A stretch of DNA of 43,515 nucleotides from Chloroflexota bacterium (GCA_023489485.1 JAMDCU010000064.1:1209-44723), one strand, 5' to 3'; counted from the first letter of the stretch, positions 35,261-43,515 are shown. Notes: generated by a model from the sequence alone, not told the origin. Program-made: numbers and translations.

Positions 35261-36250
35261 TCATGCCGCGGCGGGCTGAGAAACGAGATGACAGCGGACT
35301 GAGTGCCCTTTGCCCGTATCCACCATCACCGGATCGATTTTCGAACAAAGATCCATCGCGAATGGGCAGCGCGTGCGGAAGCTGCACCCGCTTGGAATGT
35401 TGACCGGACTGGGGATTTCCCCGGTCGAGAGCACCTTCTTGGGTTTGAGAGCCTCCTCTTCGACCGATACGACTGGAATGGAAGAAAGGAGCATCTGCGT
35501 ATACGGGTGTAAGGGATTCTGGAAAAAGCCAGCGGTCTCGGCCACCTCGCAGATTTTGCCCAGGTACATGATCGCGACTCGGGAGGCTACGTTGCGCATG
35601 AGACTGAGGTCGTGCGTGATGAACAAATAGGAGAGGTTGAACTCTTTCTGCAACCGCAGAAGCAAATTGATCGTCTTGGCCTGCACCGATACATCCAGCG
35701 CGGAGGTTGGCTCGTCCAGGATAATAAGCGACGGATTCGTCGCGAGCGCCCGTGCAATCGCGACGATCTGTTTCTCGCCGCCGCTCAGCATGTGCGGATA
35801 CTTGTACATGTATTCAGGTGGGAGATCGACTACCTCTAGTAAATGGACGATCTGCTCGAGCCGGTTCTTTCCGGGCTGGTGAATTTGGAGCGGCAATTCG
35901 AGGATTTGCTTGATATTGCGCCGCGGGTTGAGCGATGAGCCGGGGTCCTGGAAGACAATTTGGATGGCTTTTCGCAGCGACATCGGTCGCTGGCCGCCGT
36001 TTTGGAACAGCTCTTGACCGCGGAACTTGAGGCTCCCGGACGTGGGACGATACATGCCGATTGTGGTATAAGCCACGGTGCTCTTGCCTGATCCGGACTC
36101 GCCCACCAGCCCCAGGGTCTCGCCTTCGTACATCGTAAACGAGATCCCGTCGACCGCCTTGACCGTGACCGCTTGCCGGTCGCGCCAGCCCGTTCTCCCG
36201 ACCACGAAATACTTTTTAAGCGCTGTCGCTGTCAAGATTTCCGTCGTCAC
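35261..36250 (-). CDS. Peptide ABC transporter ATP-binding protein, DppF type
   Basis: A 329-residue cytoplasmic ATPase. Walker A (GESGSGKST) is at 50-58, the signature LSGGEKQ near 155, and Walker B (LIILDEPTSALD) near 175. The C-terminal oligopeptide-binding extension with Cys-rich GCSFRTRCPFAMDLCS is present, as in DppF/OppF. It starts with GTG in a 4-bp overlap (GTGA) with the DppD gene. It pairs with DppD to power the set-2 permeases, and perhaps also set 1, which has no ATPase of its own nearby. Confidence 0.9.
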   Translation of the reverse strand: MTTEILTATALKKYFVVGRTGWRDRQAVTVKAVDGISFTMYEGETLGLVGESGSGKSTVAYTTIGMYRPTSGSLKFRGQELFQNGGQRPMSLRKAIQIVFQDPGSSLNPRRNIKQILELPLQIHQPGKNRLEQIVHLLEVVDLPPEYMYKYPHMLSGGEKQIVAIARALATNPSLIILDEPTSALDVSVQAKTINLLLRLQKEFNLSYLFITHDLSLMRNVASRVAIMYLGKICEVAETAGFFQNPLHPYTQMLLSSIPVVSVEEEALKPKKVLSTGEIPSPVNIPSGCSFRTRCPFAMDLCSKIDPVMVDTGKGHSVRCHLVSQPAAA

Positions 36251-37266
36251 TTGGCCTCATCCTTGTACAGGAAGCAGGCAACCTCATGTCCGTCACCCAT
36301 CTTGAAAGCCGGCGGCTTGGTCGTGCGGCAGATCTCCATCATCTGCGAACAGCGCGGATGAAACCGGCAACCGGAGGGCGGGTTGAGGTAATCCGGGATG
36401 CGTCCGGGAATCCCGCTCACGATGCCGCCGCCCGTCAGGCGGGGAACGGTGCTGATCAGCCCCTGCGTGTAGGGATGCAAGGGCTGGGAGAAGAGCCTCG
36501 CGGTCGGTGCCGATTCGACGATGTTACCCGCGTACATGACATACACCCGGTCCGTCGTTTCGCGCACGATCCCCAGGGTGTGCGTGATGAGGATGACCGA
36601 AGTATCCTTTTCTTCGACCAGTTTCCGCAAGAGCCGGAGAACTTGGTCTTGGATCGTCACATCGAGCGACGTGCCCGGTTCGTCGGCGATCAGGATCTCG
36701 GGGCGAGTGGACAAGGCCATGCCGATGCAGACGCGCTGCCGCATGCCGCCGCTGAGCTGGATCGGATAACTCCTCAGTAGCCGTTCAGGGTCCGCAAGAG
36801 CCACTTCCTGGAGGGCGGTAATGGCGCGCTGATGTGTCTCTTCGCGCGACGACGCCTTGCCCGGCGACGTGGAATAGCGAATAACCGCCTCGACCTGTTC
36901 CCCGATGCTAAAGACCGGGTTGAGCGCGGCCGTGGGGTCCTGGAAAATCATCGAGATGCCTCGCCCGCGGACCGCGCGCAGCTCATGGTCTCGCATCTTG
37001 AGAATATCCCGACCCTTGAACAGGATCTCGCCGGCCGGGATTTTGGCGGGCGGAGTGGGCAGGACGCGCAGGATCGCCTTCATCATCGTCGTCTTGCCAC
37101 AGCCGGTCTCGCCGACCAGTCCGACGCGTTCGCCACTCCGCATGGAAAAGTTGACACCATCCAGCACGCGCAGGCGTCCGCCGTACACGGCGAAATGGAC
37201 CTGCAGGTTTTTCACGTCCAACAGGGGAGCGGCGGGCGAGAACCCGGTTACCGGTGAGCCTGCCAT
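36247..37266 (-). CDS. Peptide ABC transporter ATP-binding protein, DppD type
   Basis: A 339-residue ATPase. Walker A (GETGCGKTT) lies near residue 52, the signature LSGGMRQRVCIG near 175, and Walker B (EILIADEPGTSLD) near 193. The C-terminal Cys-containing extension GCRFHPRCSQMMEICR is typical of DppD/OppD. The ATG at 37266 was chosen; the much longer frame to 37491 lies on the dppC gene and lacks conserved residues. It starts one base after the dppC stop. Confidence 0.9.
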   Translation of the reverse strand: MAGSPVTGFSPAAPLLDVKNLQVHFAVYGGRLRVLDGVNFSMRSGERVGLVGETGCGKTTMMKAILRVLPTPPAKIPAGEILFKGRDILKMRDHELRAVRGRGISMIFQDPTAALNPVFSIGEQVEAVIRYSTSPGKASSREETHQRAITALQEVALADPERLLRSYPIQLSGGMRQRVCIGMALSTRPEILIADEPGTSLDVTIQDQVLRLLRKLVEEKDTSVILITHTLGIVRETTDRVYVMYAGNIVESAPTARLFSQPLHPYTQGLISTVPRLTGGGIVSGIPGRIPDYLNPPSGCRFHPRCSQMMEICRTTKPPAFKMGDGHEVACFLYKDEAK

Positions 37267-37267
37267 C

Positions 37268-38200
37268 TCACACCCCCTCCGCCGCAAACATGTCGCGCAC
37301 ACCGTCGCCCAAGAGGTTAAAACCGAGGACGACGACGACAATCGCCAGCGCTGGAAAAACGGCAATCCACCATTGGTCCGGCAGATAGCGGGCGCCATCG
37401 GCGACCATCGTTCCCAAGCTCGGTTCCGGAGGCTGGACGCCCAAGCCGACGAAACTGAGCATCGAGCCAATGATGATGACCCACGCGACATCCAGGCTCA
37501 TCTTGGTAAAGATCGGGGAAATCGTGTTCGGCAGAATCTCACGGAAGAGGATGTGCGCCGTACTTGCGCCGGTCACCTCCGCTGCGCTCACGAAAAACTC
37601 GTTGCGCGTCGCGCTCGCGAGACCATACACGAGGCGCGTATACCAAGGCCACCACATGAGCGAAACGGCCAGCATGCCGTTCCACAAATTGGGCTCCAGC
37701 ACCGAAGCGACCGCGAGCGCCAGGATCAAGGGCGGCACCGCCAAGAAGATGTCCGTCGTACGCATGATGAGTGCGTCGATCCAAGTCCCCTGAAAGTAAC
37801 CGGCCACCAGGCCCAGTAGCACGCCGACCGGTACTACAAGGACCAAGACCATCACGCCCATGAGCAGTGACGAACGCAGCCCAAAGATGATCCGCGTGAA
37901 AATATCGCGCCCGATCTGATCGGTCCCAAAGATATATTGGGAGCTGGGCGGTTCTTTCGCGTGGGCAAAGTTCACAAAAGCGCCGGCGTGCTTTGGATAG
38001 GGCGTCACATACGGCGCAAAGACCGCGAGCAGCACGAGCGCCAAGACGGTCAGGGCACCAACGACCGACAGAATGTTGCGTGAGAACTTGTACCAAGAGC
38101 GGCCCAGGTTCTCTCTCCGTGATGCTCGCTCCAACTGTGCGATCTGTTGTGGCGTAATCGTCGCCGCAAAACCCCGGCTGAGATTCACCTGTTCGGCCAT
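37268..38200 (-). CDS. Peptide ABC transporter permease, DppC type (set 2)
   Basis: A 310-residue DppC/OppC permease. An extra 40-residue cytoplasmic N-terminus precedes the first helix (VVGALTVLALVLLAVFAPYV). The hallmark YIFGTDQIGRDIFTRIIFGL is near residue 92. It begins 5 bp after dppB and ends one base before the DppD start, so it is in the same operon. It pairs with DppB set 2. Confidence 0.9.
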   Translation of the reverse strand: MAEQVNLSRGFAATITPQQIAQLERASRRENLGRSWYKFSRNILSVVGALTVLALVLLAVFAPYVTPYPKHAGAFVNFAHAKEPPSSQYIFGTDQIGRDIFTRIIFGLRSSLLMGVMVLVLVVPVGVLLGLVAGYFQGTWIDALIMRTTDIFLAVPPLILALAVASVLEPNLWNGMLAVSLMWWPWYTRLVYGLASATRNEFFVSAAEVTGASTAHILFREILPNTISPIFTKMSLDVAWVIIIGSMLSFVGLGVQPPEPSLGTMVADGARYLPDQWWIAVFPALAIVVVVLGFNLLGDGVRDMFAAEGV

Positions 38201-38205
38201 GGCGT

Positions 38206-39234
38206 CTACTCGCTCCTCGCCGCACTCAAGCGGATGCGCGGATCCAACTGGGCGACGATAATATCCACTATGATGTTGACCACCACAAACACGGCGCCCA
38301 AAACCAGAATGACGGCCGAGATCGAGTTCAGGTCCTTGTTCAACATCGACTGCATCCCATAGCGCGCCAGCCCGGGCCAGTTGAAAATGAGCTCCACCAG
38401 GAACGCAATGCTGAAGGTCGAAGCAATGTCCAGGCCGAGGATCGACACAGTCGGGATCAGCGAAGGTTTGAGCAAAAAGCGGCCCGTTACCTCACGTTCG
38501 GAAATGCCGAGAGCACGTTCCGCGGCGATATAATCTTTGCTCAGATTGTCCGCCATCGTCGCGCGGGTGATGCGGGCCTCCTGTGCGATGGCCCCCATGG
38601 CGAGCGCCAGGGCGGGAAGAACCAAATGCTTCAATGCATCGAGAAAGGTTCCGAACTGTCCGGCGAGAAGTGAATCGACGGTGATGAGTCCCGTGACCAC
38701 GGGGGGTGCCGGAGTCTGCTCGCTCAACCGCCCGATAACCGGAAACCACTTGAGCTCCCACGCAAAGATGAGGACGAAAAAGATCGCAAAGACGAAGGAC
38801 GGAGTCACCACTCCGGCATACGAAAAGAGGCGCACGACGTTGTCGACCCAGGTATCTTTGTAGCGAGCGGATAGGGTGCCGAGGCCGATGCCCCCCAAGG
38901 CAGAGAGCAAGCCCGCGACCAAGACGAGTTCGAGCGAGGCAGGAAAGAATTCTCTGATGTCCGCGGTGACCGGCCGCTGGGTGACGAGCGACAGGCCAAA
39001 ATCGCCGTGCACGGCGTCCGCCAGCCAATAACCATATTGCACGGGTAACGGATCGTTGAGATGCATCTGCTCGCGGATTTGGTCCACCACCCACTGTGGG
39101 GCGCGTGCCCCCACAGCCATGCGCGCCGGATCACCGGGCATAATTCGGGCAATGATGAAGATCACGATCGACAGACCTAGGAGGACAAAGAACGAGTAAA
39201 TGATCCGCCGTACGAGAAAATTCAGCATCGACAT
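38206..39234 (-). CDS. Peptide ABC transporter permease, DppB type (set 2)
   Basis: A 342-residue permease. The N-terminus RRIIYSFFVLLGLSIVIFII and IMPGDPARMAVG are typical of DppB/OppB. The periplasmic insertion is larger than in set 1 (VIGRLSEQTPAPPVVTGLIT near 180). Ribosome binding site ggaggg lies 9 nt upstream of the ATG. It follows the set-2 binding-protein gene after a 138-bp gap with a strong hairpin. Confidence 0.9.
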   Translation of the reverse strand: MSMLNFLVRRIIYSFFVLLGLSIVIFIIARIMPGDPARMAVGARAPQWVVDQIREQMHLNDPLPVQYGYWLADAVHGDFGLSLVTQRPVTADIREFFPASLELVLVAGLLSALGGIGLGTLSARYKDTWVDNVVRLFSYAGVVTPSFVFAIFFVLIFAWELKWFPVIGRLSEQTPAPPVVTGLITVDSLLAGQFGTFLDALKHLVLPALALAMGAIAQEARITRATMADNLSKDYIAAERALGISEREVTGRFLLKPSLIPTVSILGLDIASTFSIAFLVELIFNWPGLARYGMQSMLNKDLNSISAVILVLGAVFVVVNIIVDIIVAQLDPRIRLSAARSE

Positions 39235-39295
39235 TCAGCATTCCCTCCCGTCCGACCCATGCCTGCTCCTTGTCCTGGCTGGCTCTTTCCGAAAT

Positions 39296-39338
39296 GGAGC
39301 TCCCGAAGCGGGTCGGACCCGTGCTCCCCGGGAGCTCC
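39296..39338 (-). terminator. Intercistronic hairpin between binding-protein and permease genes (set 2)
   Basis: A perfect 10-bp stem (ggagctcccg at 39296-39305, cgggagctcc at 39329-39338) closes a 23-nt loop that holds the near-palindrome gggtcggaccc. A second pair (gtccgaccc near 39250 with gggtcggac near 39311) offers an alternative fold. Its place, after the binding protein and before dppB, is the same as the 34-bp palindrome of set 1. Confidence 0.6.
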
Positions 39339-39372
39339 TGCTTTACCGTCAATCAGAGACGTTCACCGGTGT

Positions 39373-41094
39373 CTACTTGCAGGTGACTCCCACATCCGGC
39401 ATGAAGAAATAGTAGCCGATGAGAACGCTCGTCTGTCCCTTCGCGGCCGGCAGATCCACGCAGTCCCGAATGCCATGTTTCTCTAGCTGATCGTAGATCC
39501 ACAAGGAGGCGGCACGATCTTCCAGATCCTTCTCGATCGCGGAATACTTGGCAAAGCGCTGCTGTTGATCGAGCGTGCTCAGCGCATCGTCGATCGATGC
39601 ATCGAGCTTGGGGTCCCTCAGCCATTCATTCTGCTGCCACGTCCCGGTGGTGCTCGAGTGATAGCGCTGCCGAAGCATCAAGCCCGCTTCGGGGAGGTCT
39701 GCCGAGACATAGATGGTCGAGATCGAAGGGCTGCTATCGAGCTTGCTCATGTTGTCGACCAGACTCAGCCACGGCGTCTTGACGATATTGACCTTGAAGC
39801 CGATGTCGGCCATGTTCGACTGGAAAAGCAGCGCATACTTTTCCTCGTCGGGCACCTCCGAGACCCAATCGACCGTGATCGGGTACTTGTCGAGTTGGTT
39901 GGCATACCTGCACTGGGCGAGTTCTTGCTTGGCCTTGGTCATATCGTGCTTGTAGTATGGGAGATTGGGGTCCACGCCCGCCAGGGTCGCCGGGACCGGC
40001 GCGATCATCTGCTTAGTGCCAGGCCATTCGAGCCCCAGCGCCGCGTTATAGTCGTAGGCGTAATCGATGGCCTTGCGGCAGTGTACATCGTCCGTTGGTG
40101 CCTTGGCGTTATTCAGCATGTAATAGAAAGACGAGACGGTGGGGAGAGCCAACACCTTGACGCCCGGGATCTTGGCGAACGCCTGGTAGGCTTCGAGCGA
40201 CTGCCATTGGTCCGTCATCTCGAGTTGGTTGTTCTGGAGCAGGCTGCGGACCGTGACGGCTTCCGTCGTGACGATAAAGCGCACTTCATCCGGCGCGTTC
40301 GGGTTGAACTTGCCCCACCAATTCACGTTCTTGGACATCAGGACGTACTCCGCCAGCGGAAATTCGGTGATCATGTAGGGTCCCGAGCCGGCATCGTGGG
40401 TCTGCAACCAGCCCGTAGCATAGTCGCCGTTCGCGCCATAGGCCCCACTCGAGGTCGCATTCTTGCGCACCAGCGCTTCTTCGACCACATAGAGGCGGAT
40501 GAGGCTAGGCAGGAACAAGGCGCTGGGTTTCTCGATCTTGAAGACGACGGTGTTGTCGTCGGGCGCCATGACACTCTGAACGCCGGGCGTGACCAGGTAG
40601 GCATACCCCTGGCCAATCGTCTTGAGGCGGTTGTAGCTGTACACGACGTCGCTTGCCTTCAGGGTGGTACCGTCATGGAACTTGACGCCGGTTCTCAAAT
40701 GGAAAGTGTACGTCAGCCCGTCGCTTGAGATATCCCAGGAAGTGGCTAGCCAGGGGTCGACGCTCCCCTTCGCGTTGGGGAAAACGAGTGAGTCGTACAA
40801 ATTCGGCAGCGTGGAGGATGCCACATAATCATTGCCGACAGCCGGATCGGCGCGCAGTGGTGGCGAGAAGGTCGCCCTAAAGACGCGTTTGCCTGCCGCG
40901 ATCGTTGAGGTAGGCCCTGCGGTGGGCGACGCGCTCGCGGCAGCGGTCGTGGGTGCGGTCGTGGTCGGAGCGCTGGTCGCGGCGGGCGGCTGTGTGGCCG
41001 CGGGCGGAGGGGCGGGCGCGGGCGCACACGCCGAAATGAAGAGGTTCCCTACGAGCAGAGTAACTGCGAAGACGATCAATCTCTTGCTTGCCAT
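39373..41094 (-). CDS. Peptide-type ABC transporter substrate-binding lipoprotein (set 2)
   Basis: A 573-residue SBP family 5 lipoprotein. The lipobox is ISAC, with the lipidated Cys at residue 23, followed by about 50 Ala/Pro/Thr/Ser-rich residues, then the mature domain with FHLRTGVKFHDGTTLKASDV. The ATG at 41094 has aaggagga just upstream and begins a clean signal peptide; the longer frame to 41142 is unlikely. It captures a peptide-like ligand for the set-2 permeases. It and the set-1 binding protein are clearly related but not close copies, so the two may recognise different ligands. Confidence 0.9.
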   Translation of the reverse strand: MASKRLIVFAVTLLVGNLFISACAPAPAPPPAATQPPAATSAPTTTAPTTAAASASPTAGPTSTIAAGKRVFRATFSPPLRADPAVGNDYVASSTLPNLYDSLVFPNAKGSVDPWLATSWDISSDGLTYTFHLRTGVKFHDGTTLKASDVVYSYNRLKTIGQGYAYLVTPGVQSVMAPDDNTVVFKIEKPSALFLPSLIRLYVVEEALVRKNATSSGAYGANGDYATGWLQTHDAGSGPYMITEFPLAEYVLMSKNVNWWGKFNPNAPDEVRFIVTTEAVTVRSLLQNNQLEMTDQWQSLEAYQAFAKIPGVKVLALPTVSSFYYMLNNAKAPTDDVHCRKAIDYAYDYNAALGLEWPGTKQMIAPVPATLAGVDPNLPYYKHDMTKAKQELAQCRYANQLDKYPITVDWVSEVPDEEKYALLFQSNMADIGFKVNIVKTPWLSLVDNMSKLDSSPSISTIYVSADLPEAGLMLRQRYHSSTTGTWQQNEWLRDPKLDASIDDALSTLDQQQRFAKYSAIEKDLEDRAASLWIYDQLEKHGIRDCVDLPAAKGQTSVLIGYYFFMPDVGVTCK

Positions 41095-41114
41095 GCTCTC
41101 CTCCTTCTTCAGTA

Positions 41115-41130
41115 CTCGAACAGTCTCGAA
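41115..41130. promoter_or_regulatory. 10-bp-spaced direct repeat upstream of set-2 binding protein
   Basis: The hexamer ctcgaa occurs at 41115-41120 and 41125-41130, one helical turn apart, 20-36 bp before the binding-protein start. It could be a regulator half-site pair for the XRE-cupin proteins encoded just upstream. Only spacing and position support this; the sequence match is short. Confidence 0.3.
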
Positions 41131-41240
41131 TCCCATTGACAAGCGACTGGCATGATCTGCCTTGGCTCTCTACTAGGCTCCCACCTCCCCTCCCATCGGG
41201 TTCTCGCCGAATTCGCCAGCCTAGCCGTTCGATGCTCAGG

Positions 41241-41813
41241 TCACGATTGGCGCTCAGACTGAGAAGCCGAATGGCTCCAAATCACCGTGCAAAGTTTGTC
41301 CCCTGGGTTGCTCCAGCCATGCGGCTGGAGGGCGTCGTAATGAATGCTGTCGCCGACCGCCAAGACAAACTGCTCGTCTCCCACGCATACCGCCAATTCG
41401 CCGGAAAGAACAAAGACACACTCTTCGCCGGGGTAAGGAGCCAGCTCTTGCCGCGGTGTAGCCGGCGGGAGGACGATATGGTCGATCGCGAGCTTGTGAT
41501 TCCCTGTGTTGGTTGAAAGGGATTGGCGCGTGGCCCCGGAATCAGAGCGGGTGGAAACGCGTCGTTCGTCGGCGCGCACAACAAACGCGGCTTCGGCCTC
41601 TGTCTCGAAAAAGTGGCGCAGCGGGACATTCAGCATCTTGGCGATCCCGGTCAGAGTGGACAGCGAGGGGGTCGTCTTGTCTCGCTCGATTTGAGACAGG
41701 TAACTGGTGGAGAGGTTGGTCTTTCGGCTCAACTCGGCCAGCGTCATGCCGTGCTTGAGGCGCAGCGCCTTGATCCGTTCCCCGATACTTTCCATGTGCA
41801 CGGTTTTGTTCAT
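41241..41813 (-). CDS. XRE-family transcriptional regulator with C-terminal cupin, copy 2
   Basis: A 190-residue regulator. Residues about 8-65 are an XRE helix-turn-helix (ERIKALRLKHGMTLAELSRK, then TSYLSQIERDKTTPSLSTL). Residues about 110-185 are a small cupin (EECVFVLSGELAVCVGDEQF, then DSIHYDALQPHGWSN) that probably binds an effector. Its ATG lies 2 bases after the stop of the neighbouring regulator gene, so the two are coupled. A start at 41795 is possible. Such proteins usually repress or activate adjacent catabolic or transport operons, here the Dpp set 2 and hydantoinase genes. Confidence 0.85.
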   Translation of the reverse strand: MNKTVHMESIGERIKALRLKHGMTLAELSRKTNLSTSYLSQIERDKTTPSLSTLTGIAKMLNVPLRHFFETEAEAAFVVRADERRVSTRSDSGATRQSLSTNTGNHKLAIDHIVLPPATPRQELAPYPGEECVFVLSGELAVCVGDEQFVLAVGDSIHYDALQPHGWSNPGDKLCTVIWSHSASQSERQS

Positions 41814-41815
41814 GG

Positions 41816-42379
41816 CTAGAAGATAGATGGAGAGATCATACCCAGCGCGCGCACCGGCTGGTAGCTGCGATTCTCCAACCGATGTTTGACGGCAGATTGG
41901 AAGAACGCACTGTCGCCGGGATACAGATCGTAAAAGGTATCCCCGATCCAGAGACGGAGCACGCCTTCGAGAACGTACAGGAACTCTTCACCGATATGCG
42001 CGCGAAAGTCATCCGTGGGGAGCGCCTGCTTGGCCGGCTTAAAAGTCATCAGGAAAGCTTCGAGGGCCCCGTAGGGCAATTTGGTCGTCAGGCGCGCATA
42101 CACAACCGCGGAGCCTTCAAAGTGGAAGTACTCTCGGTTTTCATGGCGTGTGACTTTAGTGGGGTTGACGCCATCGGGGAGGAAATCGGTGACCTTGACG
42201 CCGAGGGCTTGCGCGATCGAGTACAGCGTGGTGATGGACGGCACGGCTTTGTTTCGCTCCACCTGGGAGAGAAAACTCGGCGTGCAGCCACTCCGCTCGG
42301 CGACTTCATCGAGGGTCAGACCACGCTTGGCGCGAAGCTCCTTGATCATTTGCGCGATGACGCTGATGGTCGTTTCCAT
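41816..42379 (-). CDS. XRE-family transcriptional regulator with C-terminal cupin, copy 1
   Basis: A 187-residue protein of the same two-domain type. The N-terminal HTH is clear (AQMIKELRAKRGLTLDEVAE, then CTPSFLSQVERNKAVPSITT), and a C-terminal cupin follows (IGEEFLYVLEGVLRLWIGDT, DSAFFQSAVKHRLENRS). A GTG three codons earlier (42388) is an alternative start; no strong ribosome binding site decides between them. It is first in the leftward block. The two copies differ in sequence throughout, so this is an old duplication, not a recent one. Confidence 0.85.
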   Translation of the reverse strand: METTISVIAQMIKELRAKRGLTLDEVAERSGCTPSFLSQVERNKAVPSITTLYSIAQALGVKVTDFLPDGVNPTKVTRHENREYFHFEGSAVVYARLTTKLPYGALEAFLMTFKPAKQALPTDDFRAHIGEEFLYVLEGVLRLWIGDTFYDLYPGDSAFFQSAVKHRLENRSYQPVRALGMISPSIF

Positions 42380-42388
42380 ACGCGGCAC

Positions 42389-42988
42389 GGAGAGATGAAC
42401 ACGATTTCATCATGAACAATCAGCGGCGAATGTTATAATGCTGATGCTAACCAAAAGGGCGCAGAACGACGCCAACTAGGAGTCTGAGTTACACGCTAAC
42501 TAGGCTAAAAAGTCATCCCAAGTTGCCCGACACCAGATGACATCATCCGAGCCCAACTCAATGCGGTAACTGACTGAAACAAGGGGGGAAAATGTTGAGG
42601 GAGGGTTGTTGAAATATTAATCAGAGTTTATCACGGTTTCAATTGTGTGTCAATACTCATTTTTGTGAAGCTGTAGTGAACGTCCGCGGGGCATATCAGC
42701 CTGCGCTGGCCTGGTAAGGACAGATTTCCGCAGGTTTTGTAACAGCTCTTGACTGTGGATTCTCTACGCTACGTCCCTCCTGCGCCTAATGGTCGGACCT
42801 ATCTCAGTTTTCGCCCGGAAAAGCTCCTCCTTCCGACTTCGCAAAGGCACCACTTCACGAAGTGGGATACGCCAACAGGCGAGGCAGAAATCAACGTTCT
42901 TGGCGTGCTTTCGCGCTCATTCTAGTGGGAAAAACGGTTGTTCTGGCTGAAAACTTCGTCCGCCTCGATTCAAACGTCCCTCATTCAC
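42389..42988. other. Intergenic region upstream of the leftward block
   Basis: About 600 bp without a recognisable gene, lying between the first XRE-cupin gene and the transposase fragment. It should hold the promoter of the block; a TATAAT-like element at 42434-42439 is on the plus strand, and the minus-strand TATAAC overlapping it (42432-42437) lacks a convincing -35. A short inverted repeat ccacttc-ac-gaagtgg is at 42850-42865. The right part probably belongs to the end of the transposase element. Confidence 0.4.
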
Positions 42989-43515
42989 TCACGCCGCGAG
43001 TTGGTAATCATGGTGCAAGCCATTCAGCACTGGGAACGCGATGATCTTGGCTTTCCCCTGCGTCTCTGGAGCTGACGTACTTCCCTCGGGTATCTGCTGC
43101 TCGATGCCCTGGTGTGGTCGCGCGCAATTGAAGTATGCCACGTATTCCCGGATCACCCGATACAACTGTTGCTCCCCCAAAACCAGGATGTGGTCGAGAC
43201 ATTCTCTCCGCACGCTGCCCAAAAACCTTTCACAAATCGCATTCGCCTTGGGCGCACGATAAGGCGTCTTCAAGATTCTGATCGATGTGCCCGCAGCGCC
43301 CCGCGTGAAGGCGTCCCCATATTTGCTATCGCGATCTCGAATTAGAAACCGTGGGGCTTGACCAAACGGCAAACCCTGGCGATGCCAACGGAGGAGCGTG
43401 TCGGGTTTGAAGATGAGGAGCGCCTCTTTCCAATTGTTGACGCGGCTGGCAAGGAGGACGAGCCAGAGATGATCGGATTGCGAAGCGGAAGGCTTTTTGA
43501 CTTGGCGGTGAAGGA
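42989..43515 (-). pseudogene. Internally deleted rve-type transposase, running off the window
   Basis: The frame is open from the window edge to 42989. Its upstream part reads NNWKEALLIFKPDTLLRWHR, typical of the N-terminus of this transposase type. It then joins directly, in frame, to GLPFGQAPRFLIRDRDSKYG, the segment with the second catalytic Asp. Residues usually found between them (roughly 100-150, including the first catalytic Asp) are missing. Later come PYRAPKANAICERFLGSVRR with the third acidic residue and RPHQGIEQQ. It is therefore a non-functional deletion derivative. The 5' end lies outside the window. Confidence 0.8.

Noticed and set aside
37267-37491. Longer N-terminus for the DppD-type ATPase
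   Set aside because: The extra 75 residues are Ser/Arg-rich and lie on the dppC coding sequence; the domain starts at the ATG one base after the dppC stop.
39565-40728. 387-residue open frame on the plus strand
   Set aside because: It is antisense to the set-2 binding-protein gene and rich in Arg and Asp as expected of a shadow frame.

Overview
The window (about 43.5 kb, GC-rich) looks like a chromosomal catabolic region of a free-living heterotroph, most likely a Chloroflexota-type bacterium. That placement is an inference. It rests on a large LAL-type LuxR regulator, on lipoprotein binding proteins with long Ala/Pro/Thr-rich linkers after the lipobox cysteine, and on many branched-chain-amino-acid-type (Liv) and dipeptide-type (Dpp) ABC transporters. 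No rRNA, tRNA or CRISPR array was seen.

Layout. (1) 603-3079, leftward: a livM-livG-livF set with no livH or binding-protein gene beside it. (2) 3670-16706, rightward: a LAL regulator with a strong terminator hairpin, a PNPOx-like flavoprotein, a damaged isochorismatase-family gene, then livK, livH and a single 906-residue LivM-LivG-LivF fusion. These are followed by a cupin, an amidohydrolase, an M29-like protein and a metallo-beta-lactamase-fold hydrolase. Together they read as uptake of an amide, amino acid or related organic acid coupled to hydrolysis. (3) 16707-17711: a degraded stretch with a frameshifted comM/yifB remnant. (4) 17712-42388, all leftward apart from one insertion sequence. 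In transcription order: two tandem XRE-cupin regulators, a complete Dpp system (binding protein, two permeases, two ATPases), hydantoinase A and B, an M24 peptidase and an EthD-like protein. After the insertion sequence come a second Dpp binding protein and permease pair without ATPases, three aspartoacylase/succinylglutamate desuccinylase (AstE/AspA) paralogues, a small helical protein, a nitroreductase, a DUF885 protein and a class-III aminotransferase. (5) 42989-43515: an internally deleted transposase running off the window edge.

How it may work (inference): the right block would import peptide-like or acylated amino compounds through two permease systems that could share one ATPase pair. 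It would then cleave them with ATP-dependent hydantoinase/oxoprolinase, M24 peptidase, several AstE-type deacylases and a DUF885 hydrolase. Both Dpp sets carry a strong hairpin between the binding-protein gene and its permeases, which fits higher expression of the binding protein. The two XRE-cupin proteins at the head are the likely local regulators. The substrate cannot be read from sequence alone.

Three genes (isochorismatase, comM remnant, IS transposase) carry apparent single-base frameshifts. These may be genuine decay or sequencing indels and need checking on raw reads.
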